Shown here one piece after another: positions 1 through 6,073 of a DNA stretch of 7,395 nt (the first letter of the stretch is position 1; each line of letters starts with the position of its first letter). The notes below the pieces were generated by a model, which saw nothing but the letters and a program-made list of their open reading frames with translations, ran no database searches and was not told the origin of the DNA. The stretch comes from Candidatus Sulfopaludibacter sp. SbA3 (lineage in GTDB: Bacteria; Acidobacteriota; Terriglobia; Bryobacterales; Bryobacteraceae), in the NCBI GenBank assembly GCA_900290315.1, contig OKRF01000274.1:8090-15484 (forward strand), read 5' to 3'. The position numbers and the translations under genes were made by a program.

Positions 1-413
1 CAACCACCACTGGACTATACGGCTTGGCCGGCACGGGCTCTAATGTGGTGGCGACTCTATTTTCGATCAATCCCCAGACGGGCGCCATGACGGCGATTGG
101 GCCGCTCGGCGCCGGCGCCGTACCTAACGGTCAAGGCTACTATGCGAGGCTTTCCGTCGGGTCCAGCACGCTGTACATGGAGTTTAACAGCAACCTTTAC
201 ACCATCAATACCACCACCGGCGCGGCCACGCAGGTGGGAACGACCGACACGAATGACTATTTAAGCACCGTGCCGCTTCTCGAAAACGGCACTTATTACG
301 CCGGCTACGGTCCCGGAATTGGCGCCATCAACGTCACCACCGGCCAGATCACGCCCGGCTCCGCGCTTTCCGGAGGACCGGGTTCCCTGGTCGGCCTCGC
401 ACCCGATCCTCTG
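1..413 (+). repeat. Long in-frame repeat, copy A (period 690 bp)
   Basis: Bases 1-413 align without any gap to 691-1103, an offset of exactly 690 bases or 230 codons. A hand count finds about 84 differences in 413 positions, so roughly 80% identity. Many differences are at third codon positions, while the 3' end is more diverged. The repeat begins at the very first base of the window, so it probably extends further upstream. It encodes the motifs from TTTGLYG to APDPL. Confidence 0.9.
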
Positions 414-1769
414 CCCGCGGGCACACCTCCGGTCATGCTGACGGCCAGCGCCTATATGCTCACGACACAGGACCAGGGAGTCCAGAATCCCTTCGGCGTC
501 GTCGACCTCAACTCGGGAGCGTTTACGTTGATCGGGAATATGGGAAACGGCGGATACGACGGCTTTGGTGTTGCCAACGGCACTCTGTACACCGAACAGA
601 ACGGACTGCTTTATTCGGTCAACACGGCCAACGCAAATCTCACCCTCATCGGGGGAGTCACCGGCACCCCAGTTCTCGTCACGTTTGGCTCAACCACCAC
701 TGGACTCTACGGCGTGGGCAATACGGGTTCTCAGACGGTGGCGACTCTGTTTTCGATTAATCCCCAGACGGGCATCATGACGGCGATCGGGCCCCTCGGC
801 GCCAGCGCCGTACCCAACGGCGGAGACGCCTATGTGAGGCTTTCCGTCGGCTCCCCCACGCTGTACCTGGAGTACAACAGCAATCTCTTCACCATCAACA
901 CCACAACCGGCGCGGCCACCCAGGTGGGGACGACCGACAGCAACGGCTATCTGACCTCCGTGCTGCTTCTGGAATACGGCACTTATTATGTCGGCTTTGG
1001 TTCCGGCATTGGCACGATCAACGTTGCCACGGGCCAGATCGATCCCCACTCCTCGATTTTCGGACCGGGAGTGTCCCCCGTCGCAATTGCTCCCGATCCT
1101 CTGACCACGCCCACCCCGACCCTCACGCTGGTGGCGAATGCGGAGGGCGGCGTTGCCACGATTGCGCCGAACTCGTGGGTGGAGATCAAGGGTTCCAATC
1201 TTGCTCCGGCGGGCGATTCACGCATCTGGCAGAGCCCGGATTTTGTGATGAACCACTTGCCCACTGCCCTGGATGGAGTCAGCGTCACAGTGAAGGGCGT
1301 GCCTGCGTACGTTTATTACATTAGCCCCGCGCAGGTGAACATACTCACGCCACCCAATGCCATTTCCGGATCGGTGCCCGTGCAGGTCTCCGTCAATGGA
1401 GTGGGCGGACCTTATATTGCGGCCACCCACGCCAACGGAAGTTACCTCGGTCCAACCAGTCTGTATCCCGGTTTGACCACTCCCGCCCAGCCCGGCGAAA
1501 CAATCGTTATGTACGCCAACGGTTTCGGATCCACGTCGACACCGGTGGTGAGCGGGTCCGAAACTCAGTCGGGAACGTTATCGCCAATGCCGGTGATCAC
1601 CATCGGCGGCGTGGCTGCTACGGTAACCTTCGCCGGCCTGGTTGCTCCGGGCGAGTTTCAGTTCAACGTTGTGGTGCCGCCCTCGCTCGCCAATGGCGAC
1701 CAGCCCGCGATAGCAATGTACAACGGCTTGCCGACGCAGGCGGGAACGCTAGTCACGGTGCAGCATTAG
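1..1769 (+). CDS. Secreted propeller-like repeat protein with Soli_cterm domain (5' truncated)
   Basis: The reading frame is open from base 3 at the left edge and stops with TAG at 1767-1769. A TTG at 24 could be called a start, but codons before it (TTTGLYG) match the same segment of the next repeat at 691, so the true start lies upstream. Numbering below counts that TTG as residue 1. The first part, to about residue 360, is built of short beta-strand motifs of the form 'LYxINxxTGxxTxIG' (for example FSINPQTGAMTAIG, LYTINTTTGAATQVG, LLYSVNTANANLTLIG). At least eight can be counted, which suggests a beta-propeller. Residues about 367-581 (from LTLVANAEGG, through WVEIKGSNLAP and YVYYISPAQVNILTP, to the end) match what I know of TIGR03437, a C-terminal domain common on exported Solibacter proteins. 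The lack of cysteine and the richness in Gly, Thr and Asn fit an extracellular protein. The exact function is unknown; adhesion or surface display is inference. No partner gene lies close downstream. Confidence 0.85.
   Translation, partial: TTTGLYGLAGTGSNVVATLFSINPQTGAMTAIGPLGAGAVPNGQGYYARLSVGSSTLYMEFNSNLYTINTTTGAATQVGTTDTNDYLSTVPLLENGTYYAGYGPGIGAINVTTGQITPGSALSGGPGSLVGLAPDPLPAGTPPVMLTASAYMLTTQDQGVQNPFGVVDLNSGAFTLIGNMGNGGYDGFGVANGTLYTEQNGLLYSVNTANANLTLIGGVTGTPVLVTFGSTTTGLYGVGNTGSQTVATLFSINPQTGIMTAIGPLGASAVPNGGDAYVRLSVGSPTLYLEYNSNLFTINTTTGAATQVGTTDSNGYLTSVLLLEYGTYYVGFGSGIGTINVATGQIDPHSSIFGPGVSPVAIAPDPLTTPTPTLTLVANAEGGVATIAPNSWVEIKGSNLAPAGDSRIWQSPDFVMNHLPTALDGVSVTVKGVPAYVYYISPAQVNILTPPNAISGSVPVQVSVNGVGGPYIAATHANGSYLGPTSLYPGLTTPAQPGETIVMYANGFGSTSTPVVSGSETQSGTLSPMPVITIGGVAATVTFAGLVAPGEFQFNVVVPPSLANGDQPAIAMYNGLPTQAGTLVTVQH
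691..1103 (+). repeat. Long in-frame repeat, copy B (period 690 bp)
   Basis: This is the second copy of the repeat at 1-413, in the same frame and with no indels. Between the copies (414-690) lies a more diverged pair of propeller-like motifs (FGVVDLNSGAFTLIG and LLYSVNTANANLTLIG). After copy B the protein goes directly into the C-terminal domain, so the second period is cut short at the LAPDPL / IAPDPL position. This looks like internal segmental duplication or recombination between propeller units. Confidence 0.9.
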
Positions 1770-1817
1770 CCGAGCTTCATATCCGGCCAAGTCGACAATC
1801 CACATGAGCGAGAATTC

Positions 1818-1843
1818 GCCCAACCACCGAAGTGGCCGTGGGC
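1818..1843 (+). terminator. Candidate stem-loop after the repeat-protein gene
   Basis: GCCCA at 1818-1822 pairs with TGGGC at 1839-1843, and inside it CCAC (1824-1827) pairs with GTGG (1832-1835) around a CGAA loop. It starts about 50 bases after the TAG stop. No T-run follows, so it is not a classic intrinsic terminator. It could be a 3' mRNA structure or chance in GC-rich DNA. Confidence 0.25.
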
Positions 1844-1848
1844 TGGGT

Positions 1849-1860
1849 TACCCGCGGGTA
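1849..1860. repeat. Perfect 12-bp palindrome
   Basis: TACCCGCGGGTA reads the same on both strands. It sits alone in the convergent intergenic stretch, not in front of a recognised gene, so a role as an operator is not supported. It may be chance. Confidence 0.3.
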
Positions 1861-2044
1861 GTCGCAGCGTCTACCGATCCGTCGGGCAGGATAGAAAGTG
1901 CTTTGGCCGTATCACGCGCTTATATGGCCAATCGTGATGCCCGCGCGGCTCTAACCCAAACAGAATGTGGCGCGTGCACAGATTGGACCTTACAACGGAG
2001 AATCGGGCGAGAAAACGGTAGCCCGCGAGAACGCGGTCGTTGTA

Positions 2045-2063
2045 CCGGCGATAGGATCGCCGG
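2045..2063 (-). terminator. Candidate hairpin downstream of the cupin gene
   Basis: CCGGCGAT (2045-2052) and ATCGCCGG (2056-2063) form a perfect 8-bp stem with a 3-base loop. On the minus strand it lies about 65 bases beyond the cupin stop codon. A T-run is missing on both sides, so termination would not be of the classic intrinsic type. It is symmetric and could act on either of the two converging transcripts. Confidence 0.35.
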
Positions 2064-2128
2064 CGCTGCCGCCCGGCCGGCTCTTGATGAAACTTCACCG
2101 ACGGAGCCGCCGTTTTTGGAGTACCCGC

Positions 2129-2785
2129 CTACTTGATTTCGATGACTACCATTTCGAAACGCTGGGAGCCCGTGTTGGTGGCCGCGTGAGTGACGGGGCC
2201 GCTCCAGAGCACGTCCCCGGCAGTTCCGTGCTGCGGAGTCGCCGCGCCGTCCGGTGCTTTGATCTGTGCGTCCAGATTGGTGAGCAGGACCACCAGGCGG
2301 CCGGAGCCGGTATGCTCGTGCATCTTCTCGGTGCCGCCAGGTTCGCGCCAACTGCGGAACACACGCACCTGCGGATTGTCGAAGAGCAGAATGTTGTGCC
2401 GGGGATCGATGGCGACAGGGTCGAGGGCCGGCTTGCGCACGGGTGCGGCGGCCGGCGCGGGCCTTTTGATCTCAACCTCCACCAGGCGGAACGGCCCGGC
2501 GCCCACATTCTCGCTGGTGTGCATGCCGCCGGCCGGCGCCCAGGCCACTTGGCCGGCCTTCCAGTGCTGCTCGTCTTTATGGCCGTCTTGGGAGACTACG
2601 GTCAGGTCGCCGGCATCCAGGTACACGATCACGCGATTCAATTCGTGGCGATGCATGGGGCCCTTCACGTGGGGCTGGGTCACGGCGTGGATCACGCGCA
2701 CGAAGTCGTTATCGATCCTGATGCGGCCGTCGGCCCCGTTCAGGCTGGTGGCGGCGAAGAGTGCGGCCAGTAACAGGCGATGCAT
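2129..2785 (-). CDS. Exported two-cupin-domain protein
   Basis: This is a 218-residue protein of unknown substrate. The N-terminus (MHRLLLAALFAATSLNGA) is a short Sec-type signal peptide, probably cleaved near residue 18, so it should act in the periplasm or outside. Two cupin units follow. The first covers about residues 22-107, with H45 and H47 in GPMHRH and H89 in GGMHTS. The second covers about 130-218, with H156 and H158 in EKMHEH and H200 in PVTHAA. The two halves resemble each other (NDFVRVI/NPQVRVF openings, VEVEIK/VVIEIK ends), so the gene probably arose by internal duplication. Each half keeps an HxH pair and a distal His able to hold a metal, but the usual glutamate three to four residues after HxH is not in place. 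An Ala/Pro-rich linker (about 108-120) joins the halves. The ATG at 2785 is preceded by only a weak GGA. The gene is divergent from the cysteine-cluster gene. An enzyme, sensor or binding role cannot be told apart. Confidence 0.85.
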   Translation of the reverse strand: MHRLLLAALFAATSLNGADGRIRIDNDFVRVIHAVTQPHVKGPMHRHELNRVIVYLDAGDLTVVSQDGHKDEQHWKAGQVAWAPAGGMHTSENVGAGPFRLVEVEIKRPAPAAAPVRKPALDPVAIDPRHNILLFDNPQVRVFRSWREPGGTEKMHEHTGSGRLVVLLTNLDAQIKAPDGAATPQHGTAGDVLWSGPVTHAATNTGSQRFEMVVIEIK

Positions 2786-2838
2786 GGTAATCCAGTGTAC
2801 CCGTTGCCCGGGGTGCGACGGCGGAGTATGCTGAACGC
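2786..2838. promoter_or_regulatory. Divergent promoter region, cupin / cysteine-cluster genes
   Basis: Only 53 bp separate two divergent start codons, so both promoters should lie here or inside the genes. For the plus strand, TTGCCC (2804-2809) and TATGCT (2827-2832) are 17 bases apart, each matching 4 of 6 consensus bases. Transcription would then begin at or very near the GTG at 2839. For the minus strand, TACACT (plus 2794-2799) ends 8 bases before the ATG, with no clear -35. Both readings would give leaderless or nearly leaderless mRNAs. Alternatively, GGCGGAG (2820-2826) serves as a distant ribosome binding site for the GTG start. Confidence 0.35.
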
Positions 2839-3357
2839 GTGCTCACTGACCTGGTCCAAATACGCCAGCAGGGAGAATCCAAGAGGGCGGAGAATCTCGA
2901 GTTCCGCCGCTATCTTTCTTCGCATCATTTTGCGGTGGAACAGTTTCAGGCGCTGGCCGGTGAGATTCGCGCGCAAGTGGACTGCACGGCGTGCGCGAAT
3001 TGCTGCCGATGCTCCACGGTAACGATCCGCGAGTCCGAGATCGCAGCCATCGCGCGCTATCTGCGCCTGGAGCCTGAAGAAGTGATCCGGCTATACACGG
3101 AGCCAGGCGAGGATGAGCGCGGCTCCCGAACCCTGCGGAGTGGTAAGGATGGCTGTCTCTTCCTGGACGGCAATCTCTGCATGATTTATGAAGCTCGCCC
3201 GAAGACCTGCCGGGAGTTCCCGCATGTCGCCGCTGGTGAGCACTCCCTGGCCAGCCGGCTTTCTTCCTTGTGCCGGTGGGCTTCCATTTGCCCCATCATC
3301 TACAACTCCCTCGAAAGGTGTAAGCACGTGGCTGGCTGGAAGCCTGGTTCCTGCTGA
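2839..3357 (+). CDS. YkgJ-family CxxCxxCC cysteine-cluster protein
   Basis: This 172-residue cytoplasmic protein belongs by motif to the CxxCxxCC (YkgJ-type) family, thought to bind zinc or an iron-sulfur centre. The cluster at residues 49-58 gives C49, C52, C55, C56 and C58. A second block, GCLFLDGNLCMIYEARPKTC, supplies C106, C114 and C124 and is followed by REFPH. C145 and C151 in the LCRWASICP segment are further possible ligands. The family usually shows this order of motifs, and the length is normal. The N-terminal 45 residues are charged and probably helical. The start is GTG at 2839; the ATG at 2828 is in another frame, and no other in-frame start lies close upstream. The biochemical role of the family is not settled, so no substrate is given. 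The divergent cupin neighbour, also a likely metal binder, is the only context. Confidence 0.88.
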   Translation: MLTDLVQIRQQGESKRAENLEFRRYLSSHHFAVEQFQALAGEIRAQVDCTACANCCRCSTVTIRESEIAAIARYLRLEPEEVIRLYTEPGEDERGSRTLRSGKDGCLFLDGNLCMIYEARPKTCREFPHVAAGEHSLASRLSSLCRWASICPIIYNSLERCKHVAGWKPGSC

Positions 3358-3387
3358 CTTCGTCATCCGGGTGGGGGTTACAGTGGA

Positions 3388-3393
3388 TATAAT
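3388..3393 (+). promoter_or_regulatory. Candidate -10 box for the small membrane protein gene
   Basis: TATAAT matches the sigma-70 -10 consensus perfectly and sits in a locally AT-richer stretch between two genes, about 85 bases before the ATG at 3479. No good -35 is seen at 16-18 bases, but a TG pair lies just upstream, one base off the extended -10 spacing. A weaker alternative is TTGGTC (3398-3403) with TAGACT (3423-3428), spaced 19 bases. Confidence 0.35.
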
Positions 3394-3478
3394 CACTTTG
3401 GTCAACGTAGTACTAAAACTCATAGACTGAACGTACCATTTCGTCCTATCCTTGAGGCGTCAAGGAGATCGGACTCAC

Positions 3479-3724
3479 ATGTGGGGAGCGTTCATTTTTC
3501 TGGTGTTTTTCATTTTAGTAGCACCGAAGACACGTCACTTACTGACCGGAATGGTCGGGCAATCGGGAGATTGGATCAGCAACTGGGCACCCTTCTCCTA
3601 CATCATTCTGGCATTCGTGGTGGTGGCTGGAGTTTTCTCCCTTTACCTGATGACGCATTGGCCTAAGGTGGCGGAGCCGGAGAACCCGATGGCCCGCTAC
3701 AAGAATGACGATGTACTCGAATAA
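3479..3724 (+). CDS. Small membrane protein, two predicted TM helices
   Basis: This is an 81-residue protein I do not recognise. I chose the ATG at 3479 over the in-frame TTG at 3452 because AAGGAG (3462-3467) lies 11 bases before it and the first membrane segment then begins at the N-terminus. Residues 2-15 (WGAFIFLVFFILVA) form the first hydrophobic segment and about 39-59 (FSYIILAFVVVAGVFSLYLM) the second, longer one. Between them is a polar loop containing PKTRH and GDWISNW. The tail (residues 60-81) is charged and ends in YKNDDVLE. If the Lys/Arg loop is cytoplasmic by the positive-inside rule, both ends may face outward, but this is uncertain. The gene stands alone, 121 bp after the cysteine-cluster gene and 61 bp before the TPR gene. 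Its function is unknown; it could be a subunit-like or regulatory membrane peptide. Confidence 0.7.
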   Translation: MWGAFIFLVFFILVAPKTRHLLTGMVGQSGDWISNWAPFSYIILAFVVVAGVFSLYLMTHWPKVAEPENPMARYKNDDVLE

Positions 3725-3732
3725 CGCACATT

Positions 3733-3762
3733 CGGACAAGCCGGTCTCAAGTACGGTAAACT
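3733..3762 (+). promoter_or_regulatory. Candidate promoter of the TPR-rnc gene string
   Basis: CGGACA (3733-3738) and TAAACT (3757-3762) are 18 bases apart, each matching 4 of 6 consensus bases. They lie just ahead of GGCGGA (3775-3780) and the TTG start at 3786, giving a leader of about 17 bases. This fits the head of an operon but is weak on its own. Confidence 0.3.
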
Positions 3763-3785
3763 GGTAGACTCCTAGGCGGATCTAC

Positions 3786-5249
3786 TTGAATCGGTTAGTC
3801 CTTCCAGCCATCCTGGCGGTGGCCTTCGTGGCGCGCGCCGACCAGGCCGAACCCGGACAACTCGACGCCAGTCCCACGCTCTTCACCGTGATGGCGGCGA
3901 TCAATGCAGCCGGCTACGATGCCGACGTCAAGTCGCCAGATAACCATCCTCTGCGCGATTGGATGCGCGCGGAGCTGGCGAAGCGCAAGATAGCCTCTCT
4001 GCCGGCATTGAAAGAGTTCTTCCAGAATCATCGCCGCCGGACAGAGACGGAAGAGTTGAGCCAGTACATCAGCTTTGCGCTGACGGCGTCGGGGCCTCCA
4101 TCGTTCACCATCAATCGCCGGGACGTGGAGATTCCGCCGGATGTGACAGTCCTGACGGAACTCCCCTCGTTGCTGGAGGCGTTCTACCAGGAGGCGGGGA
4201 TCGAAGAGTTGTGGCATCGTGTGCAGCCGGCGATCGACCAGTACATTGCGCGCTACCACACTCCGGTTGTGGATGCCGTATTCTCGGTGAACGCCTACCT
4301 GCGCCAACAGACGTCGGGGTTCAAAGGCCGCCATTTCCAGATTTTCATTGAACTCCAGGCGGCGCCCAACCAGATTCAGACGCGCAGTTACGCGAATGAA
4401 TACTTCGTGGTGATCACGCCCTCGCCCGAGCCGCGCGCCTTCGACGTCCGGCACGCGTATCTGCACTATCTGCTGGACCCGCTGGCCACGCGATCCCAGG
4501 AAATCATCACTCGGAAGAAGCCGCTGCTGGATCAGGCGCACCGGGCGCGGGCGCTGCCCGAGGCGTACAAGGAGGATTTCCTCCTGCTGGTCACTGAGTG
4601 CATGATCAAGGCGGTGGAAGCCCGGCTGGATCACAAGCCCGAAGCGGTGCAGCAAGCCCTGCTGCAGGGCTACATTTTGACGCCATACTTCGCCGAGCAG
4701 TTGCCGTTTTTCGAGAAACAGGAGCAGAACATGCTGCTCTACTATCCGGACCTGGTGGGGGCGATCGACAATTATAAAGAGAACCTGCGGCTGGACAAGA
4801 TCACGTTCAATACCGAATCACCCACCCGCGCGCACACCGAGACGCACGAGGTGGATCCGCCGGTTCTGACGGGCGCATCCAGAACTCTGGACGACGCCGA
4901 GAAGCTGTACGTGAAACGCGATCTGGAAAAGGCCAAGAGCCTGTTTCTGAAGAGCCTCCAACAGACGGACCTGAAACCGCAGCAGGCCGCAGCGTATTAT
5001 GGTCTGGGCCGGATAGCGCTGCTGCAAAAGGATCCGGAAGGCGCCGAGAAACTGCTTTTGAAAGCCAAGGATCTGGAGCCCGACCCCTTCGTGAAGGGGT
5101 GGACGCTGGTTTACCTGGGCAAGTTGTCCCTGGCCGCCGGCGACCGGCCCGCCGCTGTGAAGTACTTCAACGACGTGCTGAAACTGGAAGGCGTCACCGA
5201 CAAGGCGCGCGACGAGGCTAGCAAGAGCCTGCAAGGTTTGAAGCAATAG
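3786..5249 (+). CDS. Exported TPR protein with degenerate HExxH-like site
   Basis: This is a 487-residue protein. The TTG start at 3786 is supported by GGCGGA five bases upstream and by the signal peptide that begins there, MNRLVLPAILAVAFVARA, with likely cleavage after A18 (motif ARA). The mature protein should be periplasmic. The middle part (about 19-360) has no repeat and is mostly helical. It contains H223-A-Y-L-H227 followed by YLLDP, and later E271 in the helix TECMIKAVEARL. This order resembles zinc metallopeptidases (HExxH plus a downstream Glu), but the catalytic Glu after the first His is Ala, so a peptidase-derived, inactive domain is an inference. Residues about 364-485 form three TPR units (for example GLGRIALLQKDPEGAEKLLL), a protein-binding surface. 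It is the first gene of a close string: 23 bp to the next TPR gene, then rnc. A scaffold or assembly role is the best guess. Confidence 0.82.
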   Translation: MNRLVLPAILAVAFVARADQAEPGQLDASPTLFTVMAAINAAGYDADVKSPDNHPLRDWMRAELAKRKIASLPALKEFFQNHRRRTETEELSQYISFALTASGPPSFTINRRDVEIPPDVTVLTELPSLLEAFYQEAGIEELWHRVQPAIDQYIARYHTPVVDAVFSVNAYLRQQTSGFKGRHFQIFIELQAAPNQIQTRSYANEYFVVITPSPEPRAFDVRHAYLHYLLDPLATRSQEIITRKKPLLDQAHRARALPEAYKEDFLLLVTECMIKAVEARLDHKPEAVQQALLQGYILTPYFAEQLPFFEKQEQNMLLYYPDLVGAIDNYKENLRLDKITFNTESPTRAHTETHEVDPPVLTGASRTLDDAEKLYVKRDLEKAKSLFLKSLQQTDLKPQQAAAYYGLGRIALLQKDPEGAEKLLLKAKDLEPDPFVKGWTLVYLGKLSLAAGDRPAAVKYFNDVLKLEGVTDKARDEASKSLQGLKQ

Positions 5250-5272
5250 GAAAATTCAAGGAGTTTTTAGAA

Positions 5273-6064
5273 ATGAAACGAATGATTCTCACCGGCATGC
5301 TGGCGTTGGGCGCCGGCGTCGCCGCACTCATGGCGCAGCAGGCGGCCGCGCCGGCAGCGCCCGCGGCCAAAGGCCCGCAGCCGAAATCCAAAGGTGAACA
5401 GGATGCCGTCATGGCCATGTTCACGGCTCAACAGTCCCAAAATTGGGATGGTGTGATTCAAGGCGCTGAAACCCTGCTCACGAAGTACACCGATAGCGAC
5501 TTCAAAGAACTGGCCACGTATCTGGAAGCGGCCTCGTACCAGCAGAAGGGCGATTGGATCAAGGCCCAGATCTTCGCCGAAAAAGTGCTGGAAATCAACC
5601 CCAAGAATATTCAGGCCACGCTGATGGTGGGCGAGTTGATCGCGCAGCATACCCGCGAGAACGATCTGGATCGCGAAGAGAAGCTGGCTAAAGCGGAAAA
5701 GCAGCTCAACGCCACCATCGAGAACGTCAAAACCGGGGGGAAGCCCAATCCCCAGATCACGGATGCCCAGTGGGCGGAAAGCCAGAAATTCGTCACCGCC
5801 GAAGCGCAGAACGACCTGGGACTGTGCGAGTTGACGCGCAAGAACTACGACAAAGCCGCCGCCTATTTCAGGCAGGCAGTGGACGGCGATCCCCAACCGG
5901 CATACTCGGTGCGGCTGGCATCGGCGCTGCAATCCGGCGGCAAGAACGATGAAGCCATCGCCATCTGCGACAAGCTGCTGGCCGATCCCCAATTGCACCC
6001 GCAGATCAAGGCAGTGGCGGTCAACGTGAAGAACGCCGCGACGCAGGCCAAAGGAGGCAAGTAA
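5273..6064 (+). CDS. Exported TPR-repeat protein
   Basis: This 263-residue protein has a clear start: AAGGAG (5258-5263) lies nine bases before ATG 5273. The N-terminus MKRMILTGMLALGAGVAALMA is a signal peptide, probably cut after A21. It is followed by a low-complexity Ala/Pro stretch (about 22-33), so the mature protein should be outside the cytoplasm. TPR-type helix pairs are visible at about 50-115 (DWIKAQIFAEKVLEINP is typical) and again at about 180-250 (LGLCELTRKNYDKAAAYFRQ, then NDEAIAICDKLLADP). A charged, coiled-coil-like helix near 125-150 (REEKLAKAEKQLNATIENV) separates them. No catalytic motif is seen. It lies between the larger exported TPR gene and rnc and likely shares their transcript. 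Both TPR products may form one complex, but this is inference. AAGGAGG at 6051-6057 sits just before its stop. Confidence 0.85.
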   Translation: MKRMILTGMLALGAGVAALMAQQAAAPAAPAAKGPQPKSKGEQDAVMAMFTAQQSQNWDGVIQGAETLLTKYTDSDFKELATYLEAASYQQKGDWIKAQIFAEKVLEINPKNIQATLMVGELIAQHTRENDLDREEKLAKAEKQLNATIENVKTGGKPNPQITDAQWAESQKFVTAEAQNDLGLCELTRKNYDKAAAYFRQAVDGDPQPAYSVRLASALQSGGKNDEAIAICDKLLADPQLHPQIKAVAVNVKNAATQAKGGK

Positions 6065-6073
6065 GGCTCCGCG

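Larger units (their letters stand above)
1770..2128. other. Intergenic stretch, no supported gene
   Basis: These 359 bases lie between the end of the repeat-protein gene and the 3' end of the minus-strand cupin gene, so the two genes converge here. Short open frames exist on both strands (for example plus 1804-2136 and minus 1871-2098), but none has a ribosome binding site or a recognisable motif, and their translations are Arg-rich and low in structure. The stretch holds a nested stem-loop at 1818-1843, a perfect 12-bp palindrome at 1849-1860 and an 8-bp-stem hairpin at 2045-2063. These are the only structures I can support. Confidence 0.6.

Noticed and set aside
2101..2117. ACGG-AGCCG-CCGT followed by TTTT, resembling an intrinsic terminator on the plus strand
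   Set aside because: The stem is only 4 bp, the T-run is short, and it lies over 330 bases from the plus-strand gene it would serve, so chance is more likely.
1804..2136. A 110-residue plus-strand frame in the intergenic stretch
   Set aside because: It has no ribosome binding site, no recognisable motif, an Arg/Gly/Pro/Ser-rich composition, and it runs into the end of the convergent cupin gene.
1967..2773. A 268-residue plus-strand frame across the cupin gene
   Set aside because: The minus frame has a signal peptide and duplicated cupin motifs, while the plus frame is His/Gly/Val-rich with no motif or ribosome binding site, as expected from antisense of a GC-rich gene.
2780..3022. An 80-residue frame overlapping the start of the cysteine-cluster gene
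   Set aside because: The frame with the conserved CxxCxxCC motif begins at GTG 2839; this frame has no motif and ends inside it.
3771..3776. CCTAGG palindrome before the TPR gene
   Set aside because: A 6-bp palindrome is expected by chance and is not repeated nearby.
3795..4655. A 286-residue minus-strand frame opposite the large TPR gene
   Set aside because: The plus frame has a signal peptide, ribosome binding site and TPR units; the antisense product is Arg-rich without domains.
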